Source of the DNA: Eublepharis macularius
Taxonomy: Eukaryota; Chordata; Lepidosauria; Squamata; Eublepharidae
Direction of reading: 5' to 3'
DNA: 64,000 bases
Assembly: GCF_028583425.1 (NCBI RefSeq)
Contig: NC_072801.1
Coordinates: forward strand, 65,301,766 to 65,365,765
The notes below the pieces were generated by a model that was not told the DNA's origin, made no database searches, and worked only from the letters and a program-made list of their open reading frames with translations. Position numbers and translations under genes: made by a program. Positions within the stretch are counted from its first letter, which is position 1. Each line of letters opens with the position of its first letter. Positions 32,340 to 43,604 of this stretch are shown piece after piece.

Positions 32340-34253
32340 TAAGCTATATCAGATAAAATATAATCAAAATTATTATTTATTATACAGTGTACACAATAAA
32401 AAAATTAAAAACAAGGGGCTTGATGTCAGGCTGCATTAAGAGTCAGAGGAAGCTTTATATAAGCTGTAATATATTCCAAACACAGTTGATGAACATGCCA
32501 AATGACCAAGACAAGACCATACTTTGGCCCCAGGGACCTTCCTCAGTAATACACTTTTTTACAAAGAATCATAAAACCAAAACTGCACATCCAGAAACTA
32601 GTATATATCAATTCTGGCCAAATGTTGTTATCTGGAAATACAATGGAACATTTTAATTGTTATTTTAAGAATTGTATAATTATGCGGTATTAAATAATTT
32701 TAAAAGGTTTTGCAGAAAAATACAGAATCACTTATTCTTCATATAATATGTAGTGTGATATAAATGTATAGAGCAGGCCATGCATTCCTTCACATGGTAA
32801 CTGCACTGCACTGCACTCAAATTTCTTCACTGATGTTATAATCTATAAAACCAAAATTATATATGATCATTTAACATTACCAACATTCAAGCCTGCAAAC
32901 CACCCTGGTATGAAATTGCCGATATATCTGGATGTGTGTGTCATCAACCTGTATCCGAAATCAAATCGCACATTTGATAGCCATCTTGGTTTTAACTTGA
33001 TAATGCAACTGTTTTTACTTCTATGTATTATATTTTGTTTTATTGTTACTATAGAGTTGTGTAACCAGCCCCGAGCCCGCTTGTGGGGAGGGCGGGTAAA
33101 AATCAATTAAATTAAATTAAATTAATTAGGGTCAACTGTATGGTAAAATGAAAAGATGGTGCAATACCTCTTATGCGGTCTGTAATATTGCTCCAATGGA
33201 GGGAGGAAAGAGGAAGAAGGGGCAGGGGGAAGGAGGGGAGAGAAAAGAGGGAGAACCCTGAAACTTCTAGAGATCTACTCTGTCCAACGGAGAACAGCAG
33301 GCACCCAGCCACAGACACCAATCCCATTCAGACAAAGCAGGCCCAGTCCATTCTTCATTCAGTCACATAACTTATCAACGTCTGAAGGGGGTAAATCCAA
33401 AACACGTCCCTTTTCTGAAGGAGTTTATGCAGGCTCGAAGTTGTAGACTGAATGTACTCCATCATCCAGAATCGTAGCTGCTTCTCAGTATGGCCGGAAG
33501 GACGATAATGATTGACGAGCGGAGCACTTAGTTTCTTTAGTCTAATACAATTTTTATGTTCACAGATTCTAACTTTGACAGATCTAGTAGTCATTCCCAC
33601 ATACATTAGGTTACAAGGACATGAATAGTATAAATTGCTCCAGAGTTACAACTTCTGGATGAATTCATTAAAAAGGGATGAATTCTGAAATGTTTTCCTA
33701 GTTTACCGCACAAGCACATCCTGCGCAGTGTCCGCATGGAGAAAAGCCTTTAGGTGCTGTCCGCCCATTCTCACAACTGCTGTAATTCAGCTCCGTCAAC
33801 TTGCTTCTCACTAATAAGTCTCAAAGATTTTTTGCTCTTTGGGCTGAAAATAGGGGAGGATTTTGGCATCTAGGGATGTTAGACAAAAGATGCCAATATC
33901 TTTCTATAATGGTCTGGACTGGTTTATATCTCAGGAATTATCCTATCCGCACTTTGGTTTTTAACTCTCGGGGCAAGTAAAGTTGTCCTTGGTGTATTGT
34001 TAGCCCTAAAGAAAGCTCATATTAAGATTCTCCAGGAATCGCACCTATCTGCCAGTTGGCTCATCAAAATCCCAACATCTGCACTACAATTCAGTCTTAA
34101 TAACTGGGAGAATGGCAGGTTCATTTTTAAATGACGGGGGTGGCACTGAAAACTATCTTCTGCTAGGTATGGATTGGCATCTGTAGGCTTTCTATAAACA
34201 TCCGTCTGTATGGTACTACCAACCCTTCTGATTTCTACATTTAAAAAATGCAC
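32340..34253 (-). mobile_element. Penelope-like retroelement fragment (RT end plus GIY-YIG-like endonuclease), broken
   Basis: On the - strand 34017-34253 reads like the end of a Penelope-type reverse transcriptase (FLNVEI...TDVYRKPTDANPYL...CHPRHLK). Further along, 33355-33606 reads like the endonuclease domain (YVGMTTRSVKVRICEHKN...FWIYPLQTL). Near 32540 a CTGAGGAAGG...GGCC..AAAG block resembles its terminal repeat. The element is truncated and clearly not intact. A LINE-like 3' end on the + strand (about 32990-33115) is nested in it. The whole block is flanked by diverged direct repeats of unit sequence (about 32186-32335 and 34257-34410). Confidence 0.75.
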
Positions 34254-34410
34254 TGAATCCTTTCAACAGGAGATGCCAGCTAGTGAATCTGGGACCATGG
34301 ATACCCCTCTCTAAAAAGCTATCCCTGCATATAGAAAACTAGCATGTCAGGGAGCAGGCACGGAAAGGCTAATCAATTTCAGGACACAGGTACGTGTATA
34401 CAGGAAAGCA

Positions 34411-35447
34411 TTCAGTCATGAGCCATCTCACCACCACCACCTGCAGTCGGAATAGGTGCAGGCCAGGTGAAATTTGTGAGAATTAGGAAATATTGGAGGT
34501 AGCTATGCTGTGTGATGGCTTCCTGGACTTCTTGGGGCAGGGTATAGCAGGGAAACAGTTAACCCTCAGAATGTGGTTTTATGATAAATTCCTAGTGCAG
34601 CTTAAGCAGGCCAGAAGGGGCCATTAAAAAAACAGCTGCTTATTCTTTGTGTCCAAATCTTCATACTTTCTGTGCAAACAACGACACCAAACTGTCAATC
34701 AATAACTGCTTTCTGCTCTTGTTTACTCTTGTTCTAATCACATTTTGGAACACTGCGGCTGCTGTGCCCTGTAGAGGGATGCATTTAACTGAAAGCGTAG
34801 CTTGGAATCCACACACACCACTACCTGGAAGACAGGCACAACTTGCATATGTTTCAACAAAAGGTTGATTTTGAAAAACTAATGGTGCCAAACACCCTCA
34901 ACTGTACAAATCCTGCACATTAATTTGAGATGTACAGATGTAGGCTGCCTGTTTTTTCTCTTTATTTATAGCATGCATTTCTACAGTTGATCCCTGGCTA
35001 TGGAAAAAGCTTCTGGGGCTCAGCTGAGATTAAATGCCATAAATTAAAGCATTGCGACAAGTCAAGTCGATCTGAAAAAAATGCCATCCTAGTAAGAACA
35101 TGACAGATGCCCACAAAATTAAAACCAAACTCTGTAAGGAATCCTGGAATTTTTGCATCGCTTCTAGTTTGGTGCTATTTCATATACTGCAGAGAGCTGG
35201 AGCAAGGATGTACCTCTGTAGCAGAGCACATACTTTGCATGTAATGAGGTCCTGGGCTCAGGCTCCAGCATTTCCATTGGAGCCAGTGTTGTATGGCAGT
35301 CAGAGTATTGAACTAGGATCCAGGAGTCTTGGATTCAAATCCCCACTGTCCCTGCATCTAAGTGATGGCTCATGTTAAGTTCTGGATAAGCCTGGGTGGA
35401 CCAGGCTCTGCTTGAACATCCTATTTCCAGTGGCATGTATGAGTAAG
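34411..35447. other. Non-coding part of unit B upstream of perforin copy 3
   Basis: It matches unit A 20400-21470 block by block, including a tRNA-like SINE remnant at about 35215-35370. No gene is seen. Confidence 0.45.
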
Positions 35448-35640
35448 GGTCGAGGCTCAGGAGCAGAATATTGATTCTGCAGGCCAAAGATACCAGGTTG
35501 AATCTCCTGTTCAGTGGATCAGGTAATAGGTGATGCAGAAAGCATTTACCCAAGACCTGAAGAGCCACCACCAGTCTTGAGTAGACAAAACTAGTCTTGA
35601 TATACCAATGGGTTTGATGCAGCATAAGGCACCTCCATAC
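35448..35640 (+). repeat. tRNA-derived SINE upstream of perforin copy 3
   Basis: This is the counterpart of 21475-21655 in unit A, with 'ggatcaggtaataggtgatgc' and 'gcataaggcacc'. It ends about 55 bases before the exon acceptor. Confidence 0.65.
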
Positions 35641-35746
35641 ATTCCTGTGTTCAGCCTTCGACTCTCGATGGTGTGACTTCTCTTTCTCTTCCTAGGGCAA
35701 TTCCGCAAAGAAGGTCTTCAAAGTGAGGGATCCCATCTGTTAAATA

Positions 35747-37677
35747 ATGGCCAGATTGGCCCTGTTCCTGGCTTTCTTTCTTTTTCTCTCCCTCCTTCCA
35801 CCAAGCACTGCCTCCCACTGTCATCTGTTCCCAAAGTCCACTTGTGAGCAGCACACTGCCTTTGTGCCTGGACATTACTTGACAGGGGAAGGGATTGACA
35901 TAACCACGCTGGAAAGAAAGGAGGTCTGTTTGGTGGACACCAGCCAATGGCCGTACCCAAACGGATTGTGTGTTCTGTGCCATAACCCCCTGAAGAATGC
36001 ACAGCTGCAGCGCCTTCCTCTGGCTGTTATGTTCTGGCAGCCACGCATCAAGTGTCGCCGCCACACAACCGGTTCTGTGGAGCAATCTGATGTGGCTGTG
36101 GCAACATCACTGTCTATGGAGGTGAAGAACAACTGGAAAAAAGAGTTGAAGTTGCCTGAGTGGATGACGAAGCATGCCGCCAATGGCAAAGTGCAGTTAG
36201 TTGGATCTCACTCTCAGATGACCACTTATGCACATGACAAAGCCCAGCAGGACAGATACAGCTTTGTAAGGCATGAAGTCTTCTGTCGGTATTACCGGTG
36301 AGTTTGGCTGCATGCCAGTCGAAGAGGTGCATGATGGGAAATGGGGTTAACAACATAGGCAAGAACAGTGGAGGAATGCTGTACATGGTTATGGGTGCTG
36401 GGCTCGTCTTTCCCTTTAGTTTAGGCAAGGTCACTTTCTGGGTGTGAATACTGAAAGATGTATGTGGCCGTGCAGGAGCACTTGGGAGTCATGTATTGTG
36501 GTGCTACAGTCTTTACTCTTATTCAGCCTTTACCTACAGCATAGGTAAAGGAACATAGTCATTCTGGTTGGTCCCTAATCACCTTCCCTCTTGTTCTTCC
36601 CTTGAGCAGGGTACATCTCTACCCAAGACCCATATTGCTGTCTCCCCACTTCTCCCAAGCTGTAGGGAATCTGCCAAGCAAATATGACCCTGAGGAGTAC
36701 CAGCATTTCATCGACACCTATGGCACACACTACATCAGCCAAGCACACCTTAGAGGAAGAGTACGCAACCTGCTGGCTGTGCGGACTTGCGGAACAACCT
36801 TGGCAGGTATCACAACATCTGATATCAAGACCTACATGGGAATCTCTCTAAACCTTGGCCCAGTACCCCTTTCATTAGGCCCAGTATCCTTTTCATTTGG
36901 CACCAATCAAAATGATCGCCGGATGAACCAAGTCAAAGAGATGTTCCGGGAGGCCTACAGATGTGGTGGGAGGGGACAGCCAGGTGGAGCTGCTGTTTGC
37001 AGACCCTGGGGAAGCCATTCTTAAACTGGACAGAGGAACTCAAAATGAGACCTGGTCTAGTTTCATATTTCCTTCAACCAATTCATACCTTGATAGCTCG
37101 TGAAGACCCCAGGAGGAAAATGATGAGGGAAGCTGTGAGGGACTACATAGCCCAGAGGGCCCTCTAGAGGAACTGCACACGAAAGTGCCCTGGCCGGAGC
37201 TACCCTAGCTCAAAAGACCCTTGCACGAGCATCTGTCACCCTGATGCCCTCACTGACTCCATGTGCTGTGCCTGGGAGCAAGGTCTTGCTCACTTACATG
37301 TCCACATCCAGAATGGACATAACCTGTGGGCTGACGTCTTCAGTTACCCCGATACTTATGTCAAAGTCTTCTTCCAACGTCGTGAAAAGCGAACTCACTT
37401 AATCAAGGACCACCGCTATCCCTGGTGGGCAGAAACCCTGGACTTTGGGCCCATCAAACTGTCATCCCACAATGCCATTGAACTGCAGCTCTGGGACAAG
37501 GATATCTGGAGTGATGAGCAACTGGGAACCTGTTGTGAGCATTTGGTGGCTGGGGGCAAAGTTTGGAAAAAATGTTACCCAAATCAGGGACATATAGACT
37601 ATTATTATGAGTTAAAGTGTCTTCCCACTATGGGTGGCAGCACCTGCCATGACTACATTCCCCAGAGGCAACATTAA
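35747..37677 (+). pseudogene. Perforin-1-like copy 3, fossil
   Basis: The first exon region (35747-36297) and the second (36610-37677) match copy 2 throughout. Visible parts are the signal peptide, the N-terminal MACPF part, the YGTHY signature, the EGF-like Cys region and the C2 domain with intact-looking DTYVKVFF and LWDKD blocks. Splice sites still look usable. The second exon region is broken in at least two places, so it is treated as a dead pore-former gene. Long stretches are still identical to copy 2 (one of 83 bp), so it appears fairly young, or was partly homogenised. Confidence 0.88.
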
Positions 37678-40600
37678 CCTACAAGTCCTACCCAGCAGCT
37701 GACAGTGCTCCATATCCTGCAAAGCAAGACTAGAAACAATGCTTTCTTACAATACTATACTACTATTCTTCAGGAGAAATCTGCACAAGAGTTATATAGA
37801 ATCAACATGCCGTTCCTGGCTGAAGGAGAATTGGGCAAAACTTTAAAGTAACTGTTGTTCAAGGCTTCGGGAAGATCTTGCCCCTGTGGCATTTTCAAAG
37901 CAGTTTTACACACGCATGATTCCCACTCAAGGACCTCTGAGACCTAGAACTTCCTAACAAATCTCTCACAAAACTACAATTTCCTGAAGATGTATGCGGG
38001 ACACATTGGCAACTGAAACTGGCTGCAGTTTGACAATGCCTTTATTATATTTTCACGGATGCGCAAAACTGAAACTACTTCCAATCATTGGCTTGGGTCA
38101 AGTGCAAAATTTCCACTGGCACAAGCAGAAACAAGCTGACGACTATGGTAGCTGCTTGCGCTGAGTCAACCATTGTATCATTAGATAGCACGGCTCCCTC
38201 CCAAGGAACACAGGGAATGGGAGTTTTGCGGAGTGCAGGTACTAGTTCTGTGAGAACTCTCCAGCAAATTTGCCAAGCTACAATCAGTTTAAAGCTTGTA
38301 GAGTAGCCGCAGCTGAGCTAGAGATCTGCGGTCCTTGTCTCTATCACGAAGCCACACAGCCCCTTAAGGCAAGCCAGTATCTCGCAGTCTTCCTCTTCCA
38401 TGCAGTATAGAGGTAACATTGTCAGCCGTGCAAGAGTGCTGTAAAGATTGCTGAGATGATGTGAGTCAATGCTCTAAAGTGATCTATGTTAGACAGATAT
38501 TTCGTGATGGATAGAACCAGAGCTCATGCTGGACAGAGCTACTGGAATTCAGAATGTCTTATAACGGGCATGCCAGACTGTGAGTTAAGTTGGTTTAAGT
38601 CTCAACAGAGCAGCTGGAGACTCTCAAGATATCCCAACATCTTCTGAACTCCTGGAAAGACGGGAGTCCAGCTCTGAAGTCTGCTCACAGCAACCTTTCT
38701 GTGATGCCCACACCATCACAATAAAGTCCCCTTACCAACAAAAACCTCTCAGCCAACGTCTGTATGTCTCAGCAACAAACCATTTGTATGCAATTGACTC
38801 AGTACAAGAAAATGCTTGAAGCTTTGTACCGTACTTATAAAACTGTGGTATGAATGCACATGTGATTTGGTTTTCAGTGTTACTCACAACAGGGCCAATA
38901 TATCTTGGCTTCAATTTTCAGAGGGTGTTAGGAATCCTGACATGGGGAAGGGTATAAAATTTCTGTGGTCCTGTACTCAGAGAACAAAGAACAATAAATT
39001 CACCAACTTAGGCTACAAGCAAGGATAGTCCTGACAAGCAAGGCTTCTGGAGAGGTGTGGTTCAGAGCGTACCTGCTTTCTTATTGCTGCATGTACATAC
39101 ATTTAAAGGTAAGGAAACAGGGCCAGCTGCAAGAGGATCACCTAGGAAGGTGGGTAGCACTTCAAAGGATTATGGTGGATCCCCAGAAGAGTAGTGTGTC
39201 TCACGCTATCAAGAGAGGTGATAAAGTCTTTGGTGATAAACTTATCCCTCGATAGGTTTCCCTCTACTAACTCATGGTACTGCTTTATAGCTCTGCATGC
39301 AAAAGGAGATTTGGGGTTAACCTTTTCACATATCCCAATGTCCAACTGATCATTATCACCACAATTGTCAGATGAGGCCTGAAGTAGGATGCGGCTTGCA
39401 TGCAGCCTTATCGAAGTCCCCACATCACTGATATGAGATACCCTTTCCTGAACAACTACTGGCTAATGTTACAGCTAGGATACTTTAGCTGCATACTTCC
39501 AGAACTGGCATGTTTTAAAACGCGTATTTTTACTTTAAGCATGATTAATAAACTTGTCCTGAAGCTTAGGACATGGCATTCAACTGAGAAAGGCAAACCA
39601 CAACATCACATCTCCTTTGAAGTTGCTATAGCTAAACCTTACCCACAAACATCATGTGGGGACCACAAAGTCCTCATCACATTTCAGTCCCACCCCCCTC
39701 CATCTTTCCCATTAAGAGTGACCAAGGCAGGAAGTGGGGCGAAGATACAAAAGCAACATGCGTCAGACCCTCCAGTGGAAGAAACACCCAGAAACCTAGA
39801 ATAGGCGGTGGAGAGGTAACAAGAGAAACCTCATGTTTCTTTTCCTCTCAGTCCAGCAACCTCTGCTTTTGCAAAACTCAACAGGGAAGGAGCTATGCAC
39901 ATCTCTAACGTCCCACTCAGCTCTGCTGCTATTTCACCAGACATTGCCTTTTACAAACTCTTCACAGGCTTAGGGAGTCCAAACCTGAGAGTAAACGTTA
40001 AGGTTCTCAGGCTGCTTAAATCCTGTATCTAGTACTAAAGTGCTCCAACTCTGTGTAAGTGCAGTGGGATTGGTGGGCAGTGGTGACTCCAAGTGATATC
40101 TGGAAGGAAAACAAGCCTTTATAAATCCATCATACACAAAGTCTCACTTTTAAACATTCAAAATTGCTTTCAAACATGACGTTAAGGAGCATGCGAATGA
40201 ACAACATGAGTGACGGACAGAAATACCAGACCCCGACATTTTATTCCACCCTGGATACAGGCCCCTCCTCTTGACAGTATCCAGGTAGTCTTCCTTAGGG
40301 AACTGACTGAGGGGTGCTGCTTTTTCTGTAAAGATGTGCGCTTTGACAGCACTGCCTCAAGTCAGCCCAGTTTGGGATGGGGCCTCGTTTGAGTTTTGAC
40401 AGTTTGCCTGCCTTTTCTCGCCATAAAGCTCCTTCTTAGGAGACCCAGAACATACCTTTAGACTCCATCTCTTCTCCTAGCCCATGGGCAAGTTAGTACA
40501 TGTGGATCCAAGAGCTGCTTACATCTTACACAGCTCGGCTATCTTTTGTCATGGTGAGCATGCAGAAGTACACGTGGCAGATGAATATTCCAAGGAATCA

Positions 40601-40888
40601 GGCTGGAGCTCTCCCAGCAAGTCTACACCATTGTCTTCCAGTGTGCACTTTCCCTTTACAATCAACATGGTTTTTAGAAACAGTAATGCAGAGCAGTTGC
40701 AGTGTGTAGTAACTCTCCTGTTACATTTGGAATCAGCATTCAAAATTCGAGTGCTCTTGGGGAGGTTCCCTAGGGCCTGATTTGAGGCCCTTGTTCTAGA
40801 AAACCTTGAAAATATACTCTCCCCCATCTACTCACATACTGGGCTACCATCCTCCCACACAGCAGTGGGGGTGCAGGGGATCACTCAC
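37678..40888. other. End of unit B and intergenic sequence
   Basis: It includes the likely inherited poly(A) signal AATAAA at 38720-38725. A - strand open frame at 39142-39423 (with a KQYHELVEGNL segment) has a decayed counterpart in unit A near 25900-26160; I do not recognise it. After 39690 the sequence is unique, and no gene can be supported up to the exon-like segment at 40889. Confidence 0.45.
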
Positions 40889-41128
40889 TCTGTTCGGGAA
40901 CTGCCGTTTCTTCTGAAGGTTGAGACAATGACTAATGCAACCAGCTGCGAAGCCAAAGAACAAGGCCTGCTCTTGGGCCAGCAGCCTGGCTGAGGTCTGA
41001 ATAAGACAAAGTGGCTCAGAATCTGTGTGGTGCATCACAGCCTGTCCCCAGCGGTTGGGGGGCAAGAAGTAGGGCCTTTTTTGAGGCTGATGCTGCTGTT
41101 TCATCCCGGGCAGGCTTCTGGCTCCTCT
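40889..41128 (-). other. Candidate coding exon of unknown gene
   Basis: On the - strand a pyrimidine-rich 'ttaatttctaaacag' precedes position 41128. An open frame runs through ATG at 41104 to a strong donor GTGAGTGA after 40889; from the ATG this is exactly 72 codons. The peptide has a basic start (MKQQHQPQKRPYFLPPNRWG) and a hydrophobic Cys-containing stretch (ALFFGFAAGCISHCL) before a basic end, like a small membrane protein. It lies just beyond the presumed end of STX4 on the same strand. I do not recognise the family and could not find the next exon by eye. It could be a chance open frame. Confidence 0.35.
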
Positions 41129-41199
41129 CTGTTTAGAAATTAAGACACTGGCTACTAGAACAAAAGGCACCACTGCTTTGAGACATTCTAAAAAGTACT

Positions 41200-41205
41200 T
41201 TTATT
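41200..41205 (-). terminator. Possible STX4 polyadenylation signal
   Basis: The complement of TTTATT gives AATAAA on the - strand. It is the only clear canonical signal I noticed between the STX4 stop (43605) and the next exon-like segment. It implies a 3' UTR of about 2.4 kb; an earlier noncanonical site is possible. Confidence 0.4.
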
Positions 41206-43604
41206 TTTATATTACAAAATAATCTGAGTCAGACTGCTTTTCTTTTTTTTTACACAATCTCCAAGGCAACTGGAACAGTTTGCTCAATACTTGAAATTAG
41301 ACTGGGGGTTTCTCCTTCCCTTCCAAATTAGCAAAATATCTAATGTTCAGGAACAAGGATAAGCAGCCCCTGCCTCCATTCCCTCATTCGTCCAACCTGC
41401 AATTAAAGGACAAACCCCCAGGTGCCCTGTTGTTCCTTTGCTATAATCCATCAGCCCCTAGCCCCAACCTTGAGCACGCCCCTGTGTTCCTGGACATGCT
41501 TTTGAGCCAGCTAGTTGGTCTGGATTCTGGTTTACTGAGGGAGCCAACACAAAGCCCACGGGCATGTTTTAATCCATCTCCAAATTACACTGTGACTGCT
41601 TTCAAGACACTCCACATAGGGAATAAGCAGGTCCAAAACACGGAGGTGTACAGACACAGGTGCCCGATGGGAGGAGGTGGATGTGGACGGATAACAGGAG
41701 GCACTGAGGATGGCCTGACTTTAAAACTGAAGGCAGTAGCAAGAGAGCTCGGCAAAAGACAGCAGACTAAGTCCTGGTTCATGGCACTCTGCTTCAGGCA
41801 AACAGTCAGTATATCCCTATTTAGAGTCACAAGGCTTCCTTCAAAGAGAATAAAACCCACAAAAGGTGCTCCAAATGAAGGCAGTAGAATGCAAGATGTT
41901 GCAGATTCAGGCCCCTGCGTCTTCTCTCATAGGCACATTGAGCAGGATTGGCCCATGAGTGCGAGGGAACATCCAGTCCCCCCAATTTGTAGAACATCCC
42001 CAGCCCCCCTGCTCCCTATTAAGACACAAGTAACATCCCGTGCGGGGAGAGGACAGCTTTAAAGTGGCATGGCATGAAGGAGGAAAGGCGAAAGACAATA
42101 TGGCAGACTGGCCAGTTCCTCCAAGGCAGCGATTGGAAAGGGGACGTAAGAAAGGCAACAGCGGCCATGATTAAGATGAGAAGATCAGAGAGATTTGGGT
42201 CAGCTCAAGAAGATGCTGTCTGAACTCAGAGAAAAAATGCTCATGGGGAATCAGTAAAGAAAACAGCTGACCAAGGAAGTGCCAATTTGTGAGTGGATAG
42301 ATCAGGGACAAAGAACTGCACTGGGGGTGAAACATACAAACAAACACAGGACCAAAAGGTTACAAACAAAAGAAGGAATAAATTGCATGAAAAACAAGGA
42401 AGGCAAAAATCAATACAACGTAGGCTTTGCTCTACATCATCCAGAAATTTGTAGTGCGAGATAAGAAGGGGATCCTAGATTCTGGGGTAACAGGCAGCTT
42501 GTGCTTTCACAACTGGATGAAGGCGTGAAGAGTCTCCACCAGCCATTTTTCAGTGCAAAGGCCTCCCTAGCAGGGGGGCAACAGTTCCAGAATCGAGAAT
42601 GAAGCCAAAGACTGAAACCCTGGAAGACACACAGATACACAAGAATGAGGAGGCAGAGAGTCAGCATGCTTCCATCAAGGCCTAAATGAGAAGCTCCAGA
42701 TCTCCACGTTGTGTGGTCGCTCCCCCACCTCCCTCCCTCCTACATCAGATCAGCCCAATCTGCACTTGCAAGTTTTTGCGCAAGTGCCCTTGGAAGAGGC
42801 ATAAAGCACTCGGGCATGCAGTGACTTACTCCTCAGCCTCCTTTACCTGCAGGCAGCAGTGTGTTGGCAGTGCCTGGCTCTGCTGTACAAGGGCCAGGCT
42901 GTGTCAGAATAGACTGAAACTGTCCAAGGCCCTTTCTTGCTATTCCAGAGACAAGAGACCATAGCTAGGATGGCATAGACCATGAGTAAGAACTGCCCCA
43001 AAGACTTGCATTTTCATGACACAAGTACCAACAGGCTCATCCAGCTGGTTACCAGGTCTCTCCTCATCTGCATGCCAGGCTACTACACTGCTTTGCCCCA
43101 GCCAATGCAACCCAGTCACATATCTGTGCTCTATAAGCACACTGGCTTCCACAAGGACAGCTGCAGGAACACCAGACAGCTTGGGAACAGTTTTACGACC
43201 TCATGCCCCAGGCTCTTTTTACTGCCAAGAGACTAGAGTCACATTGCACCCGGATGTGAAGTCCTGCCCTCTAGAGACAGTTACACCTGATGCTGCTTGG
43301 CAAGTCCCTTCTGGCTGTTTTCCCCTAGGCTCGCTGTGTCTCCTAAGGACAGCAGTGGGAATACTGGGGATGGGGAGAGGCTTTAACGTTATCTCTCTCT
43401 TCTCTGGTATATCTTTGCTATTCCACCCTGCTCTGTACAAAGCCATCTTTCTTGTATTATTCTAAGCTCTTGCAGGTTCTTTTTAATAGTAAACTGCCTT
43501 GGCATTTATACTCCAACTTTTGATAGAAATAAATAAATAGAGAGCAATACACACCAGCAGGCTCCGACAATGCAGCAGAGGGAGAGACGGAGCTGGGAAC
43601 CCTT
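41206..43604 (-). other. Probable STX4 3' UTR / downstream sequence
   Basis: There is no STX4 coding sequence after the stop at 43605-43607. The region is low in obvious repeats, as 3' UTRs often are. A 239-codon open frame runs on the + strand at 41343-42062, antisense to this; it has no recognisable domain. Confidence 0.45.

Larger units (their letters stand above)
26431..39690 (+). repeat. Segmental duplication unit B (contains perforin copy 3)
   Basis: This is the second, head-to-tail copy of unit A. The start (26431-26757) matches 13271-13376, with a Penelope-like insertion at about 26480-26690 flanked by a repeated 'ttaaaagacc'. The end matches unit A's end. It carries its own later insertions, notably an L1 and a larger Penelope-like fragment. 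Its perforin copy has decayed, while the copy in unit A has not. Confidence 0.85.
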
